A stretch of 64,000 bases of DNA from Anaerolinea sp. (lineage in GTDB: Bacteria > Chloroflexota > Anaerolineae > Anaerolineales > Anaerolineaceae). A program made the position numbers and the translations under genes. This document shows positions 26,068 to 33,846 of the stretch, one piece after another. Each line of letters begins with the position of its first letter. Position 1 is the first letter of the stretch. The DNA lies in assembly GCA_020725865.1 (NCBI GenBank), contig DYEC01000023.1, positions 27,326 through 91,325 on the forward strand, read 5' to 3'. The notes under the pieces are model-generated. The model worked only from the letters and a program-made list of their open reading frames with translations. It made no database searches and was not told where the DNA came from.

Positions 26068-28851
26068 ATGCCACCTACACTATACCTGATTGATGGTCAC
26101 GCCCTTGTGTACCGCACATACTTTGCCTTGATGACGGCTGGCGGCGACCGTTTCCGCACCCGCAACGGTGAGCCGACTGCCGGCAGTTATGGCTTTGCCA
26201 GCGTGTTGCTGCGGCTGCTGGAGCAGGATAAGCCAGAATATCTGGCGGTTGCATTTGATACGGGCAAGACCTTTCGCAACGAGATATATTCGGCGTATAA
26301 AGCCACTCGTGCCAAGATGCCTGATGACCTGCGTCCGCAGGTTGACCGCATTCGCAGTTTGGTGGATGCTTTTGGTATCCCCCGTTTGGAGATTGAAGGC
26401 TTTGAGGCGGATGATGTGCTGGGCAGTGTAACCCATCAGGCTGTGGCACAAGGAATGGGCGTCAAGATTATCACCGGTGACCGCGATCTGCTTCAGCTTG
26501 TCAGCCCACGGGTGATTGTAAATCTGGCGGGCAGCAAGCTTTCGGAGGCAAAGGACTATACGCCTGAGGAAGTCACCGCATATATGGGAGTTCCGCCGGA
26601 GCAAATTGTGGATTATAAGGCACTGGTGGGTGATCCTTCGGATAATATTCCCGGTGTCCCTGGGGTGGGTGAAAAGACTGCGCTTGCACTTCTCCATCAG
26701 TACCCCACACTGGAGGCGATTTACGCCCACCTGGATGAAATACCCCAGAAAGTGCGCACAAAGCTGGAAAATGGCAAAGAGTCGGCGTTCATGAGCCGTA
26801 CGCTGGCGACCATTCGTACCGATGTACCGGTTGTTTTGGAGCTGGAAAAAGCCCGTGTGCAATATGCTGCCTTCCCCGCAGTGGAAGAATTGTTCCGCGA
26901 GCTTGAGTTCCGCTCCCTGATGGGGCGTTTGCAGAACCTCTCTAAATCGGCAGTCGGACAGGAATCGGCAACCACTGGAGAGCAATTATCGTTATTTGGT
27001 CAGCCGGTTGTGCGCATTGGACAGCCTGCCGAACATCGTTCGCGGGTGCAGATGGTCAATACCCCACAGGCACTGTCAGAATTGCGGGAGAAACTGGAAC
27101 GTGCTACCGAGATCGCCTTCGATACCGAAACCACCGCCACCGACCCACTGCGTGCCAGTCTGGTCGGCATCTCCATAGCTGTTCAACCTGGCGAAGGATA
27201 CTACATCCCGCTGGGGCATCGCGCGGGTGAACAGCTGCCGGTGCAAACGGTGATTGAGGCATTGACGCCAGCTTTCACTGACCCGCGTAAACCAAAGATC
27301 GGCCAGAACCTTAAGTATGATTATCTCATGCTGGCGCAGTATGGGTTGCGACCCACACCGCTGGCATTTGATACCATGATTGCAGAGTGGTTGATTGACC
27401 CCGCTTCGCGCAATTTGGGGTTGAAGGAAATGGCAGAGGCTTACCTGAATGAGCGCATGACGCACATTGAGGAGCTGATTGGCAAAGGCAAGAATCAGAT
27501 CAGTATGGCGGATGTAGCGGCAGAGACGGCGGCGGCGTATGCTGTCGCCGATGCTGAGGTGACACTGCGGCTCAAACCGTTGTTGCAAGAACGGATGCAG
27601 CAGGTTAATGCCATCCGGCTATTCGACGAACTGGAAATGCCGCTTGTGCCGGTTTTGGCTGCGATGGAAGAGGTTGGCGTTGCGCTGGACGTGCCGTTCT
27701 TTCAGCGCATGTCTGAAGAACTGAAGGAGCGCATGGGTGAAATAGAGCATCAGGTCTGCGAGATGGTTGGTTACACCTTTAACCTGAATTCAACCCAGCA
27801 ACTTTCCAAAGCCTTGTTTGAGAAACTGCACTTAAGCCCGCCCGACCGGCGCTGGCGGACGACCAGCGGACATTTTTCGACTTCTGCCGAGGTGCTGGAA
27901 GAACTGCGCGGCGAGCACCCGGTGGTTGACCTGATTTTGGAGTACCGCGAGTTTGCCAAGCTGAAATCTACATATGTGGATGCTTTGCCGGCGCAGATTA
28001 ATCCCCGCACCGGGCGTGTGCATACTTCGTTCAACCAAACCGGCTCGGTTACCGGACGGCTGGCTTCTTCCGAACCCAACCTGCAAAACATCCCCACCCG
28101 TACCGAGCTGGGGCATCGGGTGCGCTGCGGTTTTGTTGCCAGCCCGGGGATGATGTTGCTTTCGGTGGATTATTCACAGATTGAATTACGAATCGTTGCG
28201 CACATGTCGGGGGATGAGGCAATGCTGGCGGCTTTCCGTGCCGGGCAGGATATTCATGCTGCCACCGCAGCGGCGATTTACCGTATCCCGATTGATCAGG
28301 TCAGCAAGGAACAGCGCCGTCATGCTAAGGCGATCAATTTTGGACTGATTTATGGGATGTCGGCTTTTGGTCTTTACCGCACTACCGATTTGACGCTGGC
28401 GGAAGCGGAAAATTTCGTCAAAGCGTATTTCCAGCAGTTCCCGGGCGTCAAGCGTTATCTGGACGGCATTCGTACGCTGGCTGCCCGTCAGGGTTACGTG
28501 GAGACGCTGCTGGGTCGCCGGCGTTATTTTCCCAATCTGCGCAATCCGGTCAACCAGGCAACGCGCGCCCGCGAGGAGCGCGAAGCAATCAACGCCCCTA
28601 TTCAGGGCAGCGCGGCAGATATTATGAAGCTGGCAATGATTCGTCTGCCGGAGGCGCTGCGAACCTCTGGGTTGCGGGCGCGCATATTACTTCAGGTACA
28701 TGATGAGTTATTACTGGAGTGTCCGCAAGAGGAAATTGCCTCAACTGCTCACGTGGTGCAGAACGTGATGGAAAACGCCTATGAACTATCTATCCCTTTA
28801 TTAACTGAAGCCCGCCAAGGAAAAAACTGGGGTGAGCTTCAACCATTGTAG
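26068..28851 (+). CDS. polA: DNA polymerase I
   Basis: This repair and Okazaki-fragment polymerase has 927 residues from the ATG at 26068 (MPPTLYLIDGHALVYR). It has a 5' nuclease domain (about 1-290), a 3'-5' exonuclease and a family A polymerase core. Proofreading residues are intact: Asp352 and Glu354 in FDTETT, exo II in GQNLKYDYL, and Tyr491/Asp495 in YAVAD. Polymerase motif A has Asp701 in SVDYSQIELR, motif B is KAINFGLIYG, and motif C is VHDE with Asp879. It may be co-transcribed with the gene upstream. Confidence 0.97.
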   Translation: MPPTLYLIDGHALVYRTYFALMTAGGDRFRTRNGEPTAGSYGFASVLLRLLEQDKPEYLAVAFDTGKTFRNEIYSAYKATRAKMPDDLRPQVDRIRSLVDAFGIPRLEIEGFEADDVLGSVTHQAVAQGMGVKIITGDRDLLQLVSPRVIVNLAGSKLSEAKDYTPEEVTAYMGVPPEQIVDYKALVGDPSDNIPGVPGVGEKTALALLHQYPTLEAIYAHLDEIPQKVRTKLENGKESAFMSRTLATIRTDVPVVLELEKARVQYAAFPAVEELFRELEFRSLMGRLQNLSKSAVGQESATTGEQLSLFGQPVVRIGQPAEHRSRVQMVNTPQALSELREKLERATEIAFDTETTATDPLRASLVGISIAVQPGEGYYIPLGHRAGEQLPVQTVIEALTPAFTDPRKPKIGQNLKYDYLMLAQYGLRPTPLAFDTMIAEWLIDPASRNLGLKEMAEAYLNERMTHIEELIGKGKNQISMADVAAETAAAYAVADAEVTLRLKPLLQERMQQVNAIRLFDELEMPLVPVLAAMEEVGVALDVPFFQRMSEELKERMGEIEHQVCEMVGYTFNLNSTQQLSKALFEKLHLSPPDRRWRTTSGHFSTSAEVLEELRGEHPVVDLILEYREFAKLKSTYVDALPAQINPRTGRVHTSFNQTGSVTGRLASSEPNLQNIPTRTELGHRVRCGFVASPGMMLLSVDYSQIELRIVAHMSGDEAMLAAFRAGQDIHAATAAAIYRIPIDQVSKEQRRHAKAINFGLIYGMSAFGLYRTTDLTLAEAENFVKAYFQQFPGVKRYLDGIRTLAARQGYVETLLGRRRYFPNLRNPVNQATRAREEREAINAPIQGSAADIMKLAMIRLPEALRTSGLRARILLQVHDELLLECPQEEIASTAHVVQNVMENAYELSIPLLTEARQGKNWGELQPL

Positions 28852-28869
28852 TGTATTACGGGTCAGGTA

Positions 28870-31209
28870 ATGATGTCCGGTGATCAACAGCGGTTTCAAC
28901 AGGCCATGAGTCAGGGGCATTCTGCCGCCTGGGATCAGTTGTGGCAGCAGGCGGCAGATTATTACCGTCAGGCGCTGACGGAGATTCCAGACCACCCGCT
29001 GGCACTGACCAGTCTGGGGCTGGCTTTGTTTGAGCTTAAAAATTATCAGGAAGCGCTGCATTGTTATCAGAAAGCGGCACAAATCACGCCGGACGATCCG
29101 ATTCCGGTAGAGAAGATTGCCCGGATTTGTGAACTTCAGGAAAAGACGACGGATGCTATACGATTTTATTTGCAGTCCGCAGAACTGAACCTGAAAGCTC
29201 GCGATGTTGAAAAAGCTATTCAGAACTGGGTTAAGGTCGTACACCTCCAGCCGACGAATATCGTGGCGCGCAGCCGTCTGGCAATTGTGTTTGAGCGAAT
29301 CGGCCGCAAGATGGACGCAATTTCCGAATATCTCTCTATTGCCAGTTTGTTGCAGCAAACTGACGAAATTCAGAAGGCTTTGCAAGCGGTTGAGCGCGCG
29401 TTGCAAATCATGCCGGAGCATGTTGAGGCACAACAGGCATTGACCATGCTCCATAGCAATCAGAAGTTGCCCCCACCTGGTAAACCGCGTTCGCCGAGCG
29501 GGCAGTTGCGACCGCTGGAACCACAGCCCGTAACCAAGCCCGGTACACCTCAAAAAGAAGAGATGGACCCGCTTGCTGAAGGACGCCATAAGGCGATGGA
29601 AGAGCTGGCTGCATTCCTCTTTGAAGAGAGTGAAATAGAAGGGCGTAATGGTCAGGTAGCTCGGCGCGGGCTTTCTGATCTGACCCGTGGAACCGGCAGC
29701 CTTATTCCCCGCCCGCAGGTAGACCGCACACGGCTTATGTTGTATATTGGTGAAGCCATTGAGGCTCAGATACAGGGGAAGGACGAACATGCAGCCAGCA
29801 ACCTGGAGCGTGCCATTGAGAATGGCTTGGATCTTGCGGCTGCTTATTACAATCTCGGCTTGCTTCAAGCTAATGCCAGTTACTCGAATGCCATTCGCAA
29901 TTTGCAACGTTCGGTAAAAAACCCGAAGTATGCTTTGCCTTCCTACCTGCTGCTGGGAAGGATTTACGAGGTTCAGGGTGATTATTCTAAGGCTGCCACG
30001 TCATATTTGCAGGCGTTATGTCTGGCAGATGTTGAAACGGCACCGAAAACCCAGTCAGAAGATATTCGGATGCTGTATGAGCCGATTATCGAGCAATACA
30101 CCCAGCAAGCGGACACAAATTTTCTCAAGAAACTTTGCCAGAATGTTTTCCTTCATCTCAATCGTGCCGACTGGCGGCGCTATCTCGATTCGGTGCGTCA
30201 GCAGGCTGTATCTGAAACCGAAAATGGTCAGCCAGTCCCGTTGATTGAACTATTGATGGAAACCAGTGGCAGCGAAGTTGTCGAAAGTATGGGGCGCATT
30301 CGCGAACTGATCAGACAAAAGAAATACCGTTCCGCCATGGAAGAAGCGTACAGCGCATTGCAGTCTGCCCCTTCCTATCTGCCACTGCATGTTCAGATGG
30401 GGGAAATCCTGCTCCAGCAAGGGCGCAATCAGGAGGCGGTCAGCAAGTTCTTGCTGGTTGCAGAGCTGTACAATTTACGCGGTGAGACTGCTCAGGCAAT
30501 ACGGTTATTGAACCGTGCTGTCAAATTGATGCCGATGGACATGGGATTACGCACGCGTTTGATTGAATTACTGAAGGCTTCTTCACAGATTGATGAGGCA
30601 GTCGGGCAATATGTTGAATTAGCCAATGTCCATTATCAACTAGCTGAATTGGATGCAGCCCGTCAGACTTATATGGCTGCCTTGCATCTGGCGCAAAAAG
30701 CGCCGACGGATCGTTCCTGGAATGTACAGATCCTGTACAAGATCGCCGACATTGACATGCAGCGCCTGAACTGGCGTCAGGCGATCCGCGTCTTTGAGCA
30801 GATTCGCACACTGGAGCCGGAGGATTTTAAAGCGCGCTCTTCGCTGGTTGAGTTGAATTTTCGCTTGGGGCAGGATGCTGCTGCGCTTGCAGAAGTGGAT
30901 GGCTTTGTTGCACTGCTGGAGAACAGCGGTAAGGCTGCGAAGGCGGTTGATTTTCTGAAAAAATTGATCGCTGAAAAACCCGATCGCGTGGACCTGCGCA
31001 AGCGGCTTGCAGATTTATACATCCGCCACAGACGGGTGAATGAGGCGGTTGAACAGCTTGATTGGATTGCCAACCGCCTGCTGGATGCAAAGAATGTACG
31101 CGGTGCGATGAACGTTTTACAGGCGATTATCGAACTTAACCCGCCAGAGGTTGCTTCTTATCGAGAGGCTTTGCAAAAACTGAAAAACCAACCGGCACGC
31201 GATATTTGA
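28870..31209 (+). CDS. TPR-repeat protein
   Basis: This 779-residue protein consists mostly of tetratricopeptide repeats. N-terminal repeats run to about residue 195 (for example DHPLALTSLGLALFELKNYQ), then a low-complexity Pro/Gly linker (about 196-240), then more repeats to the C-terminus. No signal peptide, membrane segment or enzymatic domain is visible, so it is probably a cytoplasmic scaffold. It begins 18 bases after polA and overlaps the longest possible sigma-factor reading by four bases, which links polA and the sigma operon. The partner is unknown. Confidence 0.85.
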   Translation: MMSGDQQRFQQAMSQGHSAAWDQLWQQAADYYRQALTEIPDHPLALTSLGLALFELKNYQEALHCYQKAAQITPDDPIPVEKIARICELQEKTTDAIRFYLQSAELNLKARDVEKAIQNWVKVVHLQPTNIVARSRLAIVFERIGRKMDAISEYLSIASLLQQTDEIQKALQAVERALQIMPEHVEAQQALTMLHSNQKLPPPGKPRSPSGQLRPLEPQPVTKPGTPQKEEMDPLAEGRHKAMEELAAFLFEESEIEGRNGQVARRGLSDLTRGTGSLIPRPQVDRTRLMLYIGEAIEAQIQGKDEHAASNLERAIENGLDLAAAYYNLGLLQANASYSNAIRNLQRSVKNPKYALPSYLLLGRIYEVQGDYSKAATSYLQALCLADVETAPKTQSEDIRMLYEPIIEQYTQQADTNFLKKLCQNVFLHLNRADWRRYLDSVRQQAVSETENGQPVPLIELLMETSGSEVVESMGRIRELIRQKKYRSAMEEAYSALQSAPSYLPLHVQMGEILLQQGRNQEAVSKFLLVAELYNLRGETAQAIRLLNRAVKLMPMDMGLRTRLIELLKASSQIDEAVGQYVELANVHYQLAELDAARQTYMAALHLAQKAPTDRSWNVQILYKIADIDMQRLNWRQAIRVFEQIRTLEPEDFKARSSLVELNFRLGQDAAALAEVDGFVALLENSGKAAKAVDFLKKLIAEKPDRVDLRKRLADLYIRHRRVNEAVEQLDWIANRLLDAKNVRGAMNVLQAIIELNPPEVASYREALQKLKNQPARDI

Positions 31210-31230
31210 GAACCAGAAGGGGGCAATCAC

Positions 31231-31259
31231 TTGACACGATTTATCCTGTCATTTACCAT
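31231..31259 (+). promoter_or_regulatory. Promoter for the sigma factor gene, probably leaderless
   Basis: A perfect TTGACA (31231-31236), a 17-base spacer and TACCAT (31254-31259) place the transcript start at about 31266, exactly the GTG proposed as the sigma-factor start. It begins 21 bases after the TPR stop. Confidence 0.55.
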
Positions 31260-31265
31260 AACCTC

Positions 31266-31871
31266 GTGAACGATCTTCAGCTTGTCCAGTATGCATTACA
31301 GGGGGATTTGGATGCGTTTAACCGCCTGGTACTGGCTTATCAGGATATGGCGTACAATCTGGCTTATCGCATCCTTTCAGATGCGGATGCTGCGGAAGAT
31401 GCCACTCAGACGGCGTTTCTCTCGGCATACCGGAATCTGCGCAGCTTTCGCGGGGGGTCGTTTCGAGCCTGGTTGCTGCGCGTGGTGACCAATGCCTGTT
31501 ATGATGAATTGCGCCGTCAACAGCGCCATCCCGTTACCGCGCTGGAGCCTGTCCATGAAGAAGACGATGATGAGATTGAATCGCCTTCCTGGCTTGCGGA
31601 TGAATCGCCCTCGCCAGAACAGCAAATCGAAACGCGCGAGCTGGAGCGCGCTATTCAAAATTGTCTCGATCAATTACCACTCGATTTTCGCACTGTGGTG
31701 ATTATGGTAGATATTCAGGGTCTGGATTATCAAGAGGCTTCGCTGGCAATTGGGAAGCCACTGGGAACGGTCAAGAGTCGGCTGGCGCGCGCCCGGTTAC
31801 GCCTGCGCGACTGCCTGGAACATCTGGCGGAACTTTTGCCTGCCAATCTGCGTTTAGATTTAAGGGAATGA
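31266..31871 (+). CDS. ECF-type RNA polymerase sigma factor
   Basis: This is a 201-residue sigma-70 family member with regions 2 and 4 only. Region 2 is seen in AYRILSDADAAEDATQTAF and FRAWLLRVVTNACYDELRR. Region 4 has the helix-turn-helix LDYQEASLAIGKPLGTVKSR. An acidic linker joins them. I prefer the GTG at 31266 (VNDLQLVQYALQGD). A TTG at 31206 would add 20 unusual residues and overlap the TPR gene. It is coupled by ATGA overlap to a membrane anti-sigma candidate, so it probably answers an envelope signal. Confidence 0.9.
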   Translation: MNDLQLVQYALQGDLDAFNRLVLAYQDMAYNLAYRILSDADAAEDATQTAFLSAYRNLRSFRGGSFRAWLLRVVTNACYDELRRQQRHPVTALEPVHEEDDDEIESPSWLADESPSPEQQIETRELERAIQNCLDQLPLDFRTVVIMVDIQGLDYQEASLAIGKPLGTVKSRLARARLRLRDCLEHLAELLPANLRLDLRE

Positions 31872-32896
31872 CGATGAGGACGCAGATTTCACCCCGTGAC
31901 TGGCAATTGTTGAGTGAGTATGTAGATCATCAGCTCGAAGATGGTGTGCGTACTCGTCTGGAACAGCGGCTTGAGCGCGAGCCTGAGTTGCAAGCCGCGC
32001 TGGAATCGCTGCGACGCGTGCGTGCCGTGTTACGCAGCGCGCCGGCGTATAGAGCACCGCGCAGTTTTGCCATAACACCGCAAATGCTGCCAGCCCGCCG
32101 GAGTGCCTTTTCATGGGTGCCGGCTTTAGGGGTTACTTCGGTGCTGGCGGCAATGTTGCTGGTGGTTTCCTTCCTGTTGCAGTGGGTGCCGGCTGCGAGC
32201 GCCCCAATGGCAGCCAAAGAGGTTTCTGCTCCGGCGGAAATGGCTGAGATGGCAGTAGCGGTCACCGGGGCGGCTGAGCAGGCGCCTACGCCGGTGATCG
32301 TCTATTGGGGTGGTCCGCGAGTCGTGCAGCAAGATATGGGACGCGGCGGTATGGGCGGCGTCGGTGGTGGCGGTGGAGCGCCGGGGATGACTGTTTTCCT
32401 GCCTACGCCCCTTCCGGCTGTACAGAAACTTGCCCAGCCGACAGAGGCGTACATGCAAACCGAGAATATCCAACCGGTTCCCGGTGAACAAGTGGAAACA
32501 CCCGCCGCTGTTGAAGAAGAAAACTATGCGACGGAAGGCGCTCTTTTGGCACCTGCAGAGCCACAGCCAGAAGGCACTCCTGCTCCACTTCCCGAGGCAA
32601 CTGAAATACCGATGGCTGCCCCGTCTGAAGCGGCGCCAACCCCCGTTATGGAAGGCGTTCCTGCTTTGCCGCCGCAACCGGGTGGTCCAATTCTGGGCAT
32701 TTCCAAAGCTGTATCCCCGACATTTCTGCCTTCTGAGACCACACCGCCTTCCCAACGTGTAGATACAGGCGAGCCGAGAGTTTCAGCGGCGCGTGTCGCG
32801 CTGTCAGGTCTTTCGCTGGTTCAGGTTGTACTGGCGGCGGTTGCCGTGTTGACTGGGCTGGTTGCGCTGATTCTGTATTTTTCGAGGAAGTCTTGA
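31868..32896 (+). CDS. Putative membrane anti-sigma factor
   Basis: This 342-residue protein has an N-terminal segment LSEYVDHQLEDGVRTRLEQR resembling the sigma-binding helices of anti-sigma factors, but without the zinc-binding HxxxCxxC. Membrane segments lie at about 84-108 and 311-337. The roughly 200 residues between them are extracytoplasmic and low complexity, with a Gly-rich patch at 157-171 and a Pro/Glu/Ala-rich remainder. Such a domain could sense or bind envelope material. It starts inside the sigma stop (ATGA) and runs into the NUDIX gene (TTGA overlap). The anti-sigma role is inferred mainly from context. Confidence 0.75.
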   Translation: MTMRTQISPRDWQLLSEYVDHQLEDGVRTRLEQRLEREPELQAALESLRRVRAVLRSAPAYRAPRSFAITPQMLPARRSAFSWVPALGVTSVLAAMLLVVSFLLQWVPAASAPMAAKEVSAPAEMAEMAVAVTGAAEQAPTPVIVYWGGPRVVQQDMGRGGMGGVGGGGGAPGMTVFLPTPLPAVQKLAQPTEAYMQTENIQPVPGEQVETPAAVEEENYATEGALLAPAEPQPEGTPAPLPEATEIPMAAPSEAAPTPVMEGVPALPPQPGGPILGISKAVSPTFLPSETTPPSQRVDTGEPRVSAARVALSGLSLVQVVLAAVAVLTGLVALILYFSRKS

Positions 32897-33387
32897 ACAA
32901 ACCATCCATTCGTTTTTGCCCGCTTTGTGGGACGCCGGTCGTCCTGCAGGAAGTTTTGAATGAACTGCGTCCGGTTTGCCCGTCCTGCGGTTATGTTCAT
33001 TATGATGACCCGAAGGTGGCGGTGGCGGTCATTGTTCTGCAGGAGGGCAAAGTGTTACTGACTCGCCGCATTTATCCACCCGAAGAGGGGTGCTGGACGG
33101 TGCCGGCGGGGTTTATGAATGCTTTTGAGGAGCCGGTTGGTGCGGCTGAGCGCGAATGCTTGGAGGAAACGGGACTGCAAGTGCGGGTTACCGGTTTGCT
33201 GGATGTGCTGGGCGGGCGTGAGCACCCGCGCGGTGCAGATGTGTTGCTCGCCTATCTGGCGGAAGTGGTTGGCGGTGAACTGAAAGCTGGCGATGATGCT
33301 TCTGCGGCAGCTTTCTTTCCGCTGGACGCGCTGCCGCCGCTGGCGTTTGCTTCCACAAAAAAATTGCTGGCGAAATTGAAACGGTGA
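32893..33387 (+). CDS. NUDIX hydrolase with N-terminal zinc ribbon
   Basis: This 164-residue protein has a zinc ribbon (FCPLCG and CPSCG) followed by a NUDIX domain. The NUDIX box is intact: G-x5-E in GFMNAFE, then RECLEETGL about seven residues later, providing the Mg-binding glutamates. Zinc ribbon plus NUDIX recalls NudC-like NAD(H) pyrophosphatases, but the SQPWPFP-type NADH signature is not seen, so the substrate is open. It starts with TTG overlapping the anti-sigma stop, so translation is likely coupled. Confidence 0.9.
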   Translation: MNKPSIRFCPLCGTPVVLQEVLNELRPVCPSCGYVHYDDPKVAVAVIVLQEGKVLLTRRIYPPEEGCWTVPAGFMNAFEEPVGAAERECLEETGLQVRVTGLLDVLGGREHPRGADVLLAYLAEVVGGELKAGDDASAAAFFPLDALPPLAFASTKKLLAKLKR

Positions 33388-33511
33388 AAAACTCTCCGAG
33401 GATTTCTGAAATCTGTGAGATCGTATAAGCAATACCAGTGGCGGGGAATTGACTTTTTTCGCAATTTGCGCGATTTTAAAATTGAACCTTAACAAGAAAG
33501 GAGATGAGACC

Positions 33512-33652
33512 ATGAGCGGCTTAATGGTTGGTTGGCTTTCGCCCGTTGCTCAGCAAGGGCAAGGCTTCGATGTCGCCGGGGCCGTCATCGCCTTCATTAT
33601 TGTTGGCCTGGCAATCGCGGCCGTGCTGGTTCTTGGCAGAGGGCAGGGATAG
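33512..33652 (+). CDS. Small single-span membrane protein (46 residues)
   Basis: The ATG at 33512 has a strong AAAGGAG ribosome binding site eight bases upstream, far better than the ATG 63 bases earlier. The product has a short polar N-terminus, one membrane segment (about 21-42), and ends LGRGQG. No family is recognised. It is followed by about 190 bases without a gene, with several G-rich hairpins, before ftsK. The good ribosome binding site and compact hydrophobic helix suggest that it is real. Confidence 0.6.
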   Translation: MSGLMVGWLSPVAQQGQGFDVAGAVIAFIIVGLAIAAVLVLGRGQG

Positions 33653-33846
33653 CCTGAAATTCTGTCACAAATTACCAGTTGTCGGCAGGATGGGTGGCTG
33701 AAATCGGCAGCGTCCTGAACGGTCGGCGATTGGGACAGGTATTTTTTGCCTGTATTGATTACTCCCGTGGGGGGAGAGGTGAGGGAGTATTGTTTCTTCT
33801 GGTATGATAAAATCATAAAAAAGCATTTCAGGAAGAGAAAATCGCT

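Noticed and set aside
28801..29907. Open frame of 368 residues on the minus strand
   Set aside because: Lies entirely opposite polA's end and the TPR gene, with no ribosome binding site or recognisable motif; shadow of a well-supported gene.
33720..33815. G-rich stretch before ftsK as a CRISPR or repeat array
   Set aside because: Only overlapping short inverted repeats (ACTCCC/GGGAGT), no regular spacing or spacers.
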